64,000 bases of DNA. Origin: Microbacterium sp. BR1. GTDB taxonomy: Bacteria; Actinomycetota; Actinomycetes; Actinomycetales; Microbacteriaceae. The position numbers and the translations under genes are program-made. Location: NCBI RefSeq assembly GCF_002812725.1, contig NZ_NMUN01000006.1, positions 1 through 64,000 of the forward strand. Direction: 5' to 3'. The notes under the pieces are model-generated. The model had not been told where the DNA came from. It was given only the letters and a program-made list of their open reading frames with translations, and did no database searches. Positions within the stretch are counted from its first letter, which is position 1; each line of letters opens with the position of its first letter. Of this stretch, positions 1 to 10,264 are shown in pieces.

Positions 1-1
1 A

Positions 2-291
2 GCACGTCTCCCGAATTTCTTTCAACAAGGTTGCCGCCTTGGGCGCGCCGAAAACGCAATCCTCGCGTTTTCAATGTCGCTCGGAATCGCGCTCCTATCG
101 ATCGTGTGCTTTCTTTCGCGATCATCATCGGCACGGCCACCGGAATGTCCCGCGAGGACTTCTCGTCGGGAATCTGGCCGCTCGTCGCCATCCTGCCGAA
201 CATCGGGCTTCCGCTCGCGTTCGTGCTGATCATCACGCTCCTCGTCATCACCTGGGTGCGCCGCAAGCGCGCGAATCAGGCTTCGTCTTGA
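2..291 (+). pseudogene. Small two-TM membrane protein, frameshifted and cut by the window edge
   Basis: Two overlapping frames read like one small actinobacterial membrane protein. The upstream frame (codons from base 2) ends in a hydrophobic run containing ILAFSMSLGIALLSIVCF. The downstream frame (1 mod 3) continues from about base 115 with FAIIIGTATGM, a second helix (LPNIGLPLAFVLIITLLVI) and a positive tail before TGA at 289-291. Joining them needs a one-base loss around 110-117, within tgctttctttcg. Similar short proteins in Microbacteriaceae are often labelled multidrug ABC transporter ATPase, although they have no ATPase motif; that label is from memory. No canonical -1 slippery heptamer is in phase. 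The true start lies outside the window. It may be a real mutation or a sequencing error. Confidence 0.6.
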
Positions 292-298
292 GCCGACC

Positions 299-2029
299 AT
301 GACAGAGGGAACGAGGGAGCTCGCCGCGCGCCTCGCGACCCTCGACGACTCGGAGTTCGCCGCCCTGCTCGCGGCGCGGGGAGTCTCACCCACTGCCGCC
401 TGGCGCGATTACTTCGACGCCGCGGACGCGCTCACCGAGCCGTCCTTCGTCGCACGGGCCCTGCAGGGGCTGACCGCGACCGAGCTCGCCTCGGTCGCTC
501 GCGCGGCCGCCGAGGGCACGCCGGTCCCCGAAGACGTGGCGCCGACGGTGCGAAACCTGGGACTGACGGATGCCTCGGGCATCCCGCTTCCCTCCACTTC
601 CGCCGCGATAGATCTCGTCACGCTCGACCCCGCCACCCCGCAAGGCGCGCTGCCGCCGGCCGACGCGGCGACCGAGGGGGCCATCGCCGAACGGGCCTTC
701 ACCAGTGTCGCGTCGCTCGGCGACATCCTCATCCAGTCGTTGCAGGCGCCGTTCGCGCGCCTGGGGTCGGGCGCGCTCGCCGCCGCGGATCGCCGCCGGA
801 TCACCGAAGATCTGCAGCGCCCCGATGACCTCGATGCCCTGATCGCCCTCGCGCAGACCGCGGGTCTGCTGAACGTCGAGGGGCGCTGGTTGCTGCCCAC
901 CGCCCAGGCCGAGCTGTGGTTGCGCGAGCCCACGGTGCGGCGCTGGTCGATCGTCGCCACCGCGTGGCGCGAATAACTGCCCCGCGGTATCCGCGCGGGC
1001 GGCGCCTGGACCGACCCGTCGACGTGGAACGCGACATTCCCCGCGGATGCCTCCTGGCCGGCGCGCGCCGGTGCCCTGCATTCCCAGGCCCTCGTGTGGG
1101 GCCTGATCGCACCCGACGGCGCCGCGCCCCCGTGGTCACGCGCGCTCCCGTCCGGCGCCACCGAGGCCGAAGCCCGGCTCGGGGCCCTGCTCCCCCATGA
1201 GGTCGACCGCATCTACCTGCAGAACGACCTGACGGCGATCTCGCCCGGGCCGCTCGCATCCGGACTCGATGTGCGCCTGCGCCAACTCGCCCACCGCGAG
1301 TCGCACGCACAGGCGTCGTCGTACCGCTTCACGCCCGAGACCATCGCCGCCGCCCTCACCGAGGGCGAGACCGCCGAGTCGATGCTGGCGTTCCTCGCGG
1401 GCTTGTCATTGACCGGCGTGCCGCAACCCCTCGAGTACCTCGTGCGGACGACCGCCGACAAGCATGGGCTCGTCCGCGTCGGATACGACCCGGATGCCCC
1501 GCCCGAGACCCCCCGCGCTCTCGTCACGAGCACCGAGATGCAGGCGCTCGAGACGATCGCCGTCGACCAGTCGCTGCGGCCCCTCGGTCTGGTCCGCACC
1601 GCGGACGGTGCGGCGCTGACGTCTCGCGCGCCCCGCGACACCGTGCTCTGGGCGCTGATCGACGCACGCTATCCGGCCGTCGCCGTCGATCACGAGGGCC
1701 GCGAAGAACCCATGCGACGCCACCGCATCGCGGCGAGCGCGCTGGCACCGGGCTCCGCCCCGCCCGAGGCCTATACGACACTCATCGCGACGCTCCGCGC
1801 ATCCGTTTCGTCCAACGCGGACGCCGCCTGGCTCGAACGCGAGATCGAGGCCGCCGTCCGCGCCCGCTCGATCGTCGACGTCGACGTGCAACTGCCCGAT
1901 GGATCGACCCGCACGTTCACGCTCGAGGCCAGCGGCCTGGGTGGCGGTCGCCTGCGCGGCCGCGAACGCGGAACGGACGTCGAGCGCACGCTGCCCGTTT
2001 CGAGCGTCCAAGGCATCCGACGCGTGTGA
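299..2029 (+). pseudogene. Helicase-associated domain protein with internal stop codon
   Basis: One frame runs from ATG 299 to TGA 2029, interrupted only by TAA at 974-976. The first part encodes about 225 residues. After the stop the same frame stays open and protein-like (LPRGIRAGGAWTD and on) for 351 codons. Together they would give about 576 residues, a plausible size for the actinobacterial helicase-associated domain proteins usually encoded directly upstream of an XPB-like helicase, which is the case here (43 bp to the helicase ATG). A single C-to-T change (CAA to TAA) would explain the stop. Re-initiation could occur at GTG 1094. Family assignment rests on context and general composition; the interruption is seen directly. 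Confidence 0.65.
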
Positions 2030-2057
2030 GGCGCGCCCGGGCACGCGCGCGCACCGG

Positions 2058-2063
2058 TAGAAT
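2058..2063 (+). promoter_or_regulatory. -10 box TAGAAT of a probable leaderless promoter
   Basis: TAGAAT ends 8 nt before the helicase ATG at 2072. Initiation 6-8 nt downstream would put the transcript start on or just before the start codon. No Shine-Dalgarno sequence precedes the ATG. Confidence 0.5.
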
Positions 2064-2071
2064 TGGCCCTT

Positions 2072-3712
2072 ATGTCTGATGGCCCCCTGATCGTGCAGAG
2101 CGACCGGACCGTGCTGCTCGAAGTGGCCCACCCCGACGCCGAGACCGCGCGACACGAGCTCGCGATCTTCGCTGAGCTCGAACGCGCACCCGAGCACATC
2201 CACACCTACCGGATCACCCGTCTCGGTCTCTGGAACGCGCGTGCCGCCGGACACCTCGCCGAAGACATGCTCGCCACGCTCGAACGGTGGTCGAAGTTTC
2301 CCGTGCCGCCGTCGGTCTCGATCGACGTGCAAGAGACGGTCGGGCGTTACGGCCGCCTCGTCATCGAACGCGACGACGAGGGGACGCTCGTGCTGCGCAG
2401 CACGGATGGCGCCGTGCTGTCGGAGGTCGCGCGCAACAAGCGCATCCAGCCGCTGCTGACGGGCCAGCCCGTCCCGGGCACCTACACGGTCGACGCGTGG
2501 GCGCGCGGACACATCAAACAAGAGCTCTTGAAGATCGGGTGGCCGGCCGAAGACCTCGCCGGTTACACCCCCGGCACGCCGCACGAGATCGCGCTCGACG
2601 AGAGCGAGTGGAACCTGCGCCCCTACCAGCGCCAGGCGGTCGACAGCTTCACGGATGGCGGATCGGGCGTCGTCGTGCTGCCCTGTGGCGCGGGCAAGAC
2701 TCTCGTCGGTGCTGCCGCGATGGCCGATACCAAGACCACCACGCTGATCCTCGTGACCAACACCGTGTCGGCCCGGCAGTGGCGCGACGAGCTGCTCAAG
2801 CGCACGACCCTCACGGCGGAGGAGATCGGCGAGTACTCCGGACAGGTCAAAGAGGTCAAGCCGGTCACGATCGCGACGTACCAGATCCTTACCGCGAAGC
2901 GGAAGGGCGAGTACGCGCACCTCGCGCTGCTCGATGCGCTCGACTGGGGCCTCATCGTCTACGACGAGGTCCACCTGCTCCCCGCGCCCGTGTTCAAGCT
3001 CACCGCTGAGCTGCAGGCACGCCGCCGCCTCGGCCTCACCGCGACGCTCGTGCGCGAGGACGGCCGCGAGGGCGATGTGTTCAGCCTGATCGGGCCCAAG
3101 CGCTTCGATGCCCCGTGGAAAGAGATCGAGGCTCAGGGCTTCATCTCCCCCGCCGCCTGCTACGAGGTGCGCATCGACCTGCCTGCCTCCGACCGGCTCG
3201 AGTACGCCGCCGCCGCGGACGACGAGCGCTACCGGCTCGCCGCGACCGCCCACGCCAAGATCGACGTGGTGCGCCAGCTCGTCGACCGCCACGAGGGCGA
3301 GCGCATCCTGATCATCGGGCAGTACCTCGACCAGATCGACATCCTCGCCGAGGCGCTCGACGCCCAGAAGATCACGGGCGCCACGCCCGTCGACGAGCGC
3401 GAGCTGCTGTTCCAGGCGTTCCGCGAGGGGTCGATCTCGGTGCTCGTGGTGTCGAAGGTCGCGAACTTCTCGATCGATCTGCCCGACGCATCCGTCGCCA
3501 TCCAGGTCTCGGGATCGTTCGGCTCGCGCCAGGAAGAGGCGCAGCGCCTCGGGCGACTGCTGCGGCCCAAGACCAACGGCCACACCGCGAGCTTCTACAC
3601 GCTGATCGCGCGCGACACGGTCGACCAGGACTTCGCGCAGAACCGTCAGCGCTTCCTCGCCGAACAGGGCTACGCGTACACGATCCTCGACGGTTCGGCG
3701 ATCGCCGCCTGA
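2072..3712 (+). CDS. XPB-type DNA repair helicase (SF2)
   Basis: A 546-residue superfamily 2 helicase related to archaeal and eukaryotic XPB, expected to unwind DNA 3' to 5' in repair in the cytoplasm. The N-terminal third is the XPB damage-recognition-like region. The helicase core shows Walker A CGAGKT (Lys209), DEVH at 298-301, SAT-like LTATL, and the XPB-specific RED triplet at 328-330. The C-terminal RecA-like domain carries ILIIGQYLDQ and the arginine-rich QRLGRLLRP. The ATG at 2072 is preferred over the in-frame TTG at 2063 because it fits the leaderless promoter and the usual N-terminus. It follows the helicase-associated protein gene, its usual partner in actinobacteria; that partner carries a stop codon here. 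Confidence 0.93.
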   Translation: MSDGPLIVQSDRTVLLEVAHPDAETARHELAIFAELERAPEHIHTYRITRLGLWNARAAGHLAEDMLATLERWSKFPVPPSVSIDVQETVGRYGRLVIERDDEGTLVLRSTDGAVLSEVARNKRIQPLLTGQPVPGTYTVDAWARGHIKQELLKIGWPAEDLAGYTPGTPHEIALDESEWNLRPYQRQAVDSFTDGGSGVVVLPCGAGKTLVGAAAMADTKTTTLILVTNTVSARQWRDELLKRTTLTAEEIGEYSGQVKEVKPVTIATYQILTAKRKGEYAHLALLDALDWGLIVYDEVHLLPAPVFKLTAELQARRRLGLTATLVREDGREGDVFSLIGPKRFDAPWKEIEAQGFISPAACYEVRIDLPASDRLEYAAAADDERYRLAATAHAKIDVVRQLVDRHEGERILIIGQYLDQIDILAEALDAQKITGATPVDERELLFQAFREGSISVLVVSKVANFSIDLPDASVAIQVSGSFGSRQEEAQRLGRLLRPKTNGHTASFYTLIARDTVDQDFAQNRQRFLAEQGYAYTILDGSAIAA

Positions 3713-3788
3713 GGGCGCACGAGCCCCCCGATCGCACGCCGAACGCGCCGATCAGGGCGGTATTCAGCGGATGCATCACTCCAGCGGC

Positions 3789-3794
3789 GATAAT
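3789..3794 (+). promoter_or_regulatory. -10 box GATAAT, leaderless promoter of the response regulator
   Basis: GATAAT lies 6 nt upstream of ATG 3801, so transcription should begin at the start codon. No ribosome binding site is visible. Confidence 0.55.
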
Positions 3795-3800
3795 GGGGTA

Positions 3801-4493
3801 ATGACTGCACCGCGCATCCTCGTCGTAGACGACGAGCCGAACATCCGCGATCTTCTGATCACGAGCCTGCGATTCGCCGGTTTTCAGGTCAGGGCCGTCT
3901 CGAACGGCGCGCAGACGATCTCGGCCGTTCTCGAAGAAGAGCCCGATCTGATCGTGCTCGACGTCATGCTGCCCGACATGAACGGGTTCAGCGTCACCAA
4001 GCGCCTCCGGAGCGCCGGCTACACCGCGCCCATCCTTTTCTTGACCGCCAAAGACGAGACCGAAGACAAGATCGAGGGCCTCAACGCCGGTGGCGACGAC
4101 TACGTCACCAAGCCGTTCAGCCTCGACGAGATCGTCGCGCGCATCCAGGCCATCCTGCGCCGCACGATGCAGGCCGACGAAGAGGCCGTCATCCGCGCCG
4201 GCGAGCTGTCGATGGACCAGGACACGCACGACGTCAAGGTCGGCGAGGTCTCGATCGACCTCAGCCCCACCGAGTTCAAGCTGCTGCGCTACCTCATGCT
4301 CAACCCCAACCGTGTGCTGTCGAAGGCCCAGATCCTCGACCACGTGTGGGAGTACGACTTCAACGGTGACGCCGGCATCGTCGAGAGCTACATCTCGTAC
4401 CTGCGTCGCAAGATCGATCCGCACTCGTCCGAAGCGCTCATCCAGACCAAGCGAGGCTTCGGCTACATGCTGAAGGCCGGCAAGACCGCGTAG
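3801..4493 (+). CDS. OmpR-family response regulator
   Basis: A 230-residue response regulator. Residues 1-120 form the receiver domain with the acidic pair Asp10-Asp11, phospho-acceptor Asp54 in LIVLDVMLPDM, a switch Thr in FLTAKD, and Lys in YVTKPF. Residues 130-228 form a winged-helix DNA-binding domain (LSPTEFKLLRYL, YISYLRRKID, GFGYML). It closely resembles the TrcR/MprA group of actinobacteria; the signal is not known. The histidine kinase gene follows 9 nt downstream with the stop codon and its ribosome binding site overlapping, so the two are co-transcribed. ATG 3801 is chosen over the upstream in-frame ATG 3771 because of the leaderless promoter and the standard N-terminus. Confidence 0.92.
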   Translation: MTAPRILVVDDEPNIRDLLITSLRFAGFQVRAVSNGAQTISAVLEEEPDLIVLDVMLPDMNGFSVTKRLRSAGYTAPILFLTAKDETEDKIEGLNAGGDDYVTKPFSLDEIVARIQAILRRTMQADEEAVIRAGELSMDQDTHDVKVGEVSIDLSPTEFKLLRYLMLNPNRVLSKAQILDHVWEYDFNGDAGIVESYISYLRRKIDPHSSEALIQTKRGFGYMLKAGKTA

Positions 4494-4502
4494 GGGGACT
4501 CC

Positions 4503-6323
4503 CTGAGCGATCGTCACAAACCCGACAAGGTCACCCGGTGGTGGCGGGGCGTCAGCCTCCGCGCCAAGGTCACCGGGGTCACCGTGGCGATCCTCGCGAT
4601 CGGCCTGTTCGCATCCGGGATCGCGACGATGGCGTTCGTGCGCAACGCCCTCGTCGCCGCGCAGGACGAACAACTCGTCGCGCGAGCCTCGTCGAACCTC
4701 GCCGCCGGTCTTCTCGACGTTACGATCGACGATGCCACGGGAAGGGTGGAGATCTCGCTGACCGACCAGGCGATGGCCGGCGACTACTTCATCGCCGTCT
4801 ACGAAGCGGAGGGCGAGTCACTGGGTGGGCGCCCCACGGGCGCTGGTCCGAACTGGCCCAAGGAGTACACGCTCGAGAAGACGATCTCACTCGGCACGAA
4901 CCCGTTCACCCTGAAGGATGACGACGGCGCGGTGTATCACGCCAGCGCCGGCACGCTCGAACCCGGTCTGAACGGGCAGCTCTACACGCAGATCATCGCG
5001 CAGCCACTTGCCCCCATCGATCGCACGGTCGCAACCTTCTTCGGCGTCTTCACGATCCTCGGCCTGATCACGATCGCCGCGGGGGCGCTCACCACTCGCC
5101 TGCTGGTCACACAGACGTTCCGCCCCCTGGGCCAGGTCGAGCGCGCGGCGATGTCCATCTCGTCCGGAGACTTCGGCCAGAGACTGGCGCCCGGCGATCC
5201 GCGCACCGAGGTCGGCAAGCTCACCGGGGCCCTCAACACGATGCTCGACCGCGTGGATGCCCTGCTCAGCCAGCGTGAGGCGACCGTGCGCCAGATGCGG
5301 CGCTTCATCGGCGACGCGAGCCACGAGCTGCGCACACCCCTCGTGACCGTCCGCGGATACGCCGAGCTGTACCGCATCGGCGCGATCCGCGGCGATGCGG
5401 ACACCGCGCAGGCCATGGAACGGATCGAGAAAGAGGCGATCCGCATGGGGGTGCTGGTCGAAGACCTGCTCGCCCTCGCGCGACTCGACGAGCGTCGCGA
5501 GGTCGAGATCACCCCCATCGACCTGCGCCCCATCGCGCGAGACGCCGGAATGGACCTCCGCGCCGCGGCACCGCAGCGCACCGTCACCGTCATCGACCTC
5601 GATGCACCGGGGTCGCGCACGGCGACGAATGCTCCCGAGACCCACCCCTCTGGTCTCGCTGACGGTCCCGGTGAGGATGCGGCTGCGAAGGATGCCGCGT
5701 CGCCTCGGCGCCGTGGCGGTGGCGGCTCGGGCGCTCGGGCGCGTTCGCTCCTCCGACGCATCCCCCGCCCCCTCCCGTCGCCTCGGTCCGGGTCCGGCGA
5801 CGGAGCGGCCGATGCGCCCGCCCAGCTGTCGTTCCCGACGAAGCCGATTCCGATCGCCGCGAACCGCCCGCCCGTCGTGCTCGGTGACGAGAATCGCATC
5901 CGTCAGGTCGTGGCGAACCTGTTGGGCAATGCCCGCCGTTTCACCGCCGACGATTCGCCGATCGAGATCGTGGTCGGCACAGACCTCACCGCGGTGAGCG
6001 AGACCGCACCCCTGGGTATGGGGTGGGTCGCGATCGTCGACCACGGCGAGGGCATTCCCGAGCAGATCCGCGACAACATCTTCCAGCGCTTCTGGCGCGC
6101 CGACTCCTCGCGCACGCGCGAGACGGGCGGCTCGGGCCTGGGTCTTGCGATCGTCGCGTCGATCGTCGCTGCCCTGAACGGCACCGTCGCGGTCGAAGAC
6201 ACCCCGGGCGGCGGCGCCACGTTCCGCGTCTCGTTCCCCATCGCGCCCGAGTCGACCCTCTACCTCGACACGCAGCCGCTCCCCGAGCTGCCGCCCCTCC
6301 CCCCGCTGCCGCCAGCGCCCTGA
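4503..6323 (+). CDS. Sensor histidine kinase with CTG start and long linker
   Basis: A membrane histidine kinase of about 606 residues, partner of the preceding regulator. Order: short basic N-terminus, TM1 (VAILAIGLFASGIATMAF), extracytoplasmic sensor of about 125 residues, TM2 (GVFTILGLITIAAGAL), HAMP, HisKA with His274 in GDASHELRTPLV, then HATPase_c with the N box (NLLGNARRF), DHGEGIP and GSGLGLAI. Between HisKA and the ATPase lies an unusual insert of about 75 residues rich in Gly, Pro, Arg and Ser. The tail is a proline repeat. No ATG, GTG or TTG is in frame between the regulator's stop and GTG 4584, which would remove the basic N-terminus before TM1. CTG 4503 sits behind AGGGGGA and is the best start. 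Confidence 0.88.
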   Translation: MSDRHKPDKVTRWWRGVSLRAKVTGVTVAILAIGLFASGIATMAFVRNALVAAQDEQLVARASSNLAAGLLDVTIDDATGRVEISLTDQAMAGDYFIAVYEAEGESLGGRPTGAGPNWPKEYTLEKTISLGTNPFTLKDDDGAVYHASAGTLEPGLNGQLYTQIIAQPLAPIDRTVATFFGVFTILGLITIAAGALTTRLLVTQTFRPLGQVERAAMSISSGDFGQRLAPGDPRTEVGKLTGALNTMLDRVDALLSQREATVRQMRRFIGDASHELRTPLVTVRGYAELYRIGAIRGDADTAQAMERIEKEAIRMGVLVEDLLALARLDERREVEITPIDLRPIARDAGMDLRAAAPQRTVTVIDLDAPGSRTATNAPETHPSGLADGPGEDAAAKDAASPRRRGGGGSGARARSLLRRIPRPLPSPRSGSGDGAADAPAQLSFPTKPIPIAANRPPVVLGDENRIRQVVANLLGNARRFTADDSPIEIVVGTDLTAVSETAPLGMGWVAIVDHGEGIPEQIRDNIFQRFWRADSSRTRETGGSGLGLAIVASIVAALNGTVAVEDTPGGGATFRVSFPIAPESTLYLDTQPLPELPPLPPLPPAP

Positions 6324-6557
6324 CCCGCACGCGCCGCGCTGCATCTCAGGACCGCTCCCCGGGCACTTGTTGCTGGTCCGGAGCGCCGCAAACCACATCT
6401 ACTGCCAGGGGAGCCGCTCGATCCTTCCTCCCCAGGGGCGCGAGCGACGGGACGGAGCCCGATCCGGATGCCTGGGCACGGCCGGTACCCGCCAGGCCCG
6501 TAGCGTCGGGGCACCCGCAGCACTCGGCGACCCCGATCCGCACCTCAAGGAGCCCCC

Positions 6558-6845
6558 ATGGCCGTGTTCACCGTCGACTCCGACGCCGTCATCGCCCAGT
6601 CCGCCGCGATCCGCGGCACGACCGACCGCATCCAGGCCGAATCGCAGGCCATGCTCGGCCAACTCGTGCAGCTGCAGTCGTCGTGGACCGGCCAGGCATC
6701 CGCCGCGTTCCAAGAAACCATCGAACGATGGCGCGCCACGCAGCGGCACGTCGAAGAGAGCCTCGCCGCGATCACCCTGGCGCTCGAGTCCGCCGGACGG
6801 CAATACGCGGATGCCGAGGTCACGAACGCCGCCCTGTTCCGCTGA
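6558..6845 (+). CDS. WXG100 family protein
   Basis: A 95-residue helical hairpin protein with the W-x-G turn motif (SSWTGQAS) near the middle. The size and fold are those of ESAT-6/CFP-10-like WXG100 proteins, which form dimers and are often exported by type VII secretion. An AGGAG-type ribosome binding site (caaggag) precedes the ATG. No ESX ATPase or partner gene is nearby, so its secretion route cannot be judged from this window. The 234 bp upstream (6324-6557) hold no convincing gene. A strong terminator follows. Confidence 0.85.
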   Translation: MAVFTVDSDAVIAQSAAIRGTTDRIQAESQAMLGQLVQLQSSWTGQASAAFQETIERWRATQRHVEESLAAITLALESAGRQYADAEVTNAALFR

Positions 6846-6871
6846 CCCGAGCCTCGCGCCCGCGCCCACGA

Positions 6872-6917
6872 AACCCAGGCCCACGAAAATCCAGGCAGAC
6901 GAAATCCAGGCAGACGA
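6872..6917. repeat. Three near-tandem copies of a 15-bp repeat
   Basis: Two perfect adjacent copies of aatccaggcagacga (6888-6902, 6903-6917) and one degenerate copy (6872-6886) lie between the WXG100 gene and the terminator. They look like slippage products; no function is evident. Confidence 0.7.
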
Positions 6918-6918
6918 A

Positions 6919-6953
6919 AAGAAGGGCCCCGGCATGACGCCGGGGCCCTTCTT
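6919..6953. terminator. Bidirectional hairpin terminator
   Basis: A perfect 15-bp stem (AAGAAGGGCCCCGGC and its complement) around a 5-nt loop, with A-rich and T-rich ends. It serves the WXG100 gene on the plus strand and groL on the minus strand. Confidence 0.85.
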
Positions 6954-6969
6954 GTGATTCGTGCGGGAC

Positions 6970-8650
<1,681 letters not shown>

Positions 8651-8658
8651 CGCCCATT

Positions 8659-8685
8659 CTGGCACTCACCCCCACCGAGTGCAAG
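8659..8685. promoter_or_regulatory. Degenerate second CIRCE operator
   Basis: CTGGCACTC-N9-GAGTGCAAG keeps the inner GCACTC/GAGTGC and the 9-bp spacer but loses the outer bases. Its centre is 35 bp from that of operator 1. A tandem pair would allow cooperative or graded repression. Confidence 0.75.
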
Positions 8686-8710
8686 CCGCGCGGAGTCCGA
8701 ATGGTTCGGG

Positions 8711-9793
8711 TCAGACGACGGTGACGCTTCCGCCACGCGCGTTGGGAACGAGTTCGACCCACGTGTTGCCCGGCGCCAGATACACCGGGGTGCCGTACGC
8801 GTTGGTGAGTTGGATCGGGGCGTCCCGCGATGTCTTGGTCCAGGTGACCTGCACCACCTTGCCGCCCGTGGCGACCCACGCCGGACCGCTGCCGACCATC
8901 ACGGTCTTCGGAATGTCCCCGTAGGTCCAGTCGATGCTGACCGAGAGAGCCACCACGTTCGTGGCGGCGAGCTGCCCGCCCGCCGAGTCCATGTCGGGCG
9001 CTCCGTTCTGCGACCGCAGGTAGCGACCGGAGCCCGCATCCCACAGCCACGTCCGGCCCTCTTTAGCAGAGAAGAACAGATCGAGCCCCGCCGCGGGGTT
9101 GCCGTAGGCGGCGGCAGATGCGGTCTGCGGGCGCTGCGAATAGGCGAACTGCTGCGCGGGCGGTGGGATGTCGGCATACGCCGCCCGCAGCTCGGGCGCG
9201 CGGACGATGACGTTGTGCGGCGCGGCCTTCGACCGGGTGCGGTACATGAACTGATCGTCCGCGCCACCGTGGATCGCGTTGTGCACCGGCGCGTTCAGCA
9301 TCATGTCGACGAACCGCTGTTGGCCGCCCGAATAGGCGATCAGGCCTCCGAACGGCGAGACGATGTCGGGATCCATGGGACGGATGCTGCGCACCGGACC
9401 GATCTCGGCGGGAACGTCCGAGAACCAGACCGCGACGTAGCGGGTCAGGCCGCCCTCGACGAGCTCTTCGAACACGATGTCCGTGTGATCGAGGCCCACC
9501 TGCGGCCGGGCTCCGACATGGTTGTCGATCTTCGCGGCGAGCGCCGGGCCCGCGATGGTCTCGGGTGAGACCTGCGTTCCGCGGAGCGGCTGCACGGCCA
9601 TCGGCGGCGCCTCGGCCGTCACCGTGGGCGTGGGCTCGGGCGACGCCGCACCCCCGGGTGTCGCCGTGGGCGACTCGGCGCCGGTCGATTCCGCGGCGCA
9701 CGCACCGAGCACCAACGCGGACACGAGCATGCCGACAGTCGCGGCGAGCCGCACCGAACTCGGGAGCGCGCGGGCCCGGGCAGGCGTCGTCAT
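8711..9793 (-). CDS. DUF3048 domain lipoprotein (YerB-like)
   Basis: A secreted lipoprotein of about 360 residues. The N-terminus has a basic start, hydrophobic helix and lipobox LVLGAC with the lipidated Cys, then a Ser/Pro/Thr spacer. The mature part matches the DUF3048/YerB family: AAKIDNHVGARPQ, DIVFEELVEGGLTR, GPVRSIRPMD, and a C-terminal domain ending with YLAPGNTWVELVP. The molecular function is not established. ATG 9793 is preferred to GTG 9802 because a TAGTGT -10 box lies 7 nt before it. Confidence 0.9.
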   Translation of the reverse strand: MTTPARARALPSSVRLAATVGMLVSALVLGACAAESTGAESPTATPGGAASPEPTPTVTAEAPPMAVQPLRGTQVSPETIAGPALAAKIDNHVGARPQVGLDHTDIVFEELVEGGLTRYVAVWFSDVPAEIGPVRSIRPMDPDIVSPFGGLIAYSGGQQRFVDMMLNAPVHNAIHGGADDQFMYRTRSKAAPHNVIVRAPELRAAYADIPPPAQQFAYSQRPQTASAAAYGNPAAGLDLFFSAKEGRTWLWDAGSGRYLRSQNGAPDMDSAGGQLAATNVVALSVSIDWTYGDIPKTVMVGSGPAWVATGGKVVQVTWTKTSRDAPIQLTNAYGTPVYLAPGNTWVELVPNARGGSVTVV

Positions 9794-9862
9794 GCGCGCC
9801 ACACTAGGACGCGCGCAACGGCTCGCACCGCCGACACGACGAGCGAGGGGGAAGCCGAGTCG

Positions 9863-10069
9863 TCAGGAAACGACGCGAACGGACTCGGCCTGGGGGCCCT
9901 TCTGGCCCGCCCCGACCGTGAACTCGACGAGTTGCCCCTCTTCGAGGACGCGGAATCCCGTCATGTCGATGTTCGAGTAGTGGACGAAGACGTCCTGACC
10001 ACCGTCGACCACGGTGATGAAGCCGAATCCCTTCTCGGCGTTGAACCATTTGACGGTGCCCTGGGTCAT
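9863..10069 (-). CDS. cspA: Cold-shock domain protein
   Basis: A 68-residue single cold-shock domain, an OB-fold RNA chaperone. Both nucleic-acid motifs are present: RNP1 KGFGFI and RNP2 VFVHY. An AGGAG ribosome binding site precedes the ATG. Upstream on the minus strand a TAGCAT box near 10107-10112 would give a leader of about 35-40 nt. Confidence 0.95.
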   Translation of the reverse strand: MTQGTVKWFNAEKGFGFITVVDGGQDVFVHYSNIDMTGFRVLEEGQLVEFTVGAGQKGPQAESVRVVS

Positions 10070-10150
10070 GCGTGAACTCCTGTGCTGCGTGGGTGAGACA
10101 GGGTCATGCTAGCCAGCGCGATCGGCTCAGAAGAGCCCCGAGCGCAAGTA

Positions 10151-10179
10151 TTGACACGAGGGCCGCCAACTCGTAACTC
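10151..10179 (+). promoter_or_regulatory. Orphan sigma-70-like promoter
   Basis: TTGACA at 10151-10156, exactly 17 bp, then TAACTC at 10174-10179. It points rightwards, where no plus-strand gene exists; transcription would run antisense into the LytR_C gene. An unrecognised small RNA or a chance match are both possible. Confidence 0.35.
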
Positions 10180-10264
10180 CGCCGAAACATGCGGGCGAAT
10201 GCGTCCCGAATACGACCCGGACCGAACGACCCGGCGGGTGCCACGCCATCCCGCAGACGACGCG

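Noticed and set aside
105..120. Programmed -1 frameshifting in the first gene
   Set aside because: No in-phase X-XXY-YYZ heptamer and no clear stimulatory structure.
6324..6557. Small gene between the kinase and the WXG100 gene
   Set aside because: Short open frames exist on both strands but lack ribosome sites and protein-like composition.
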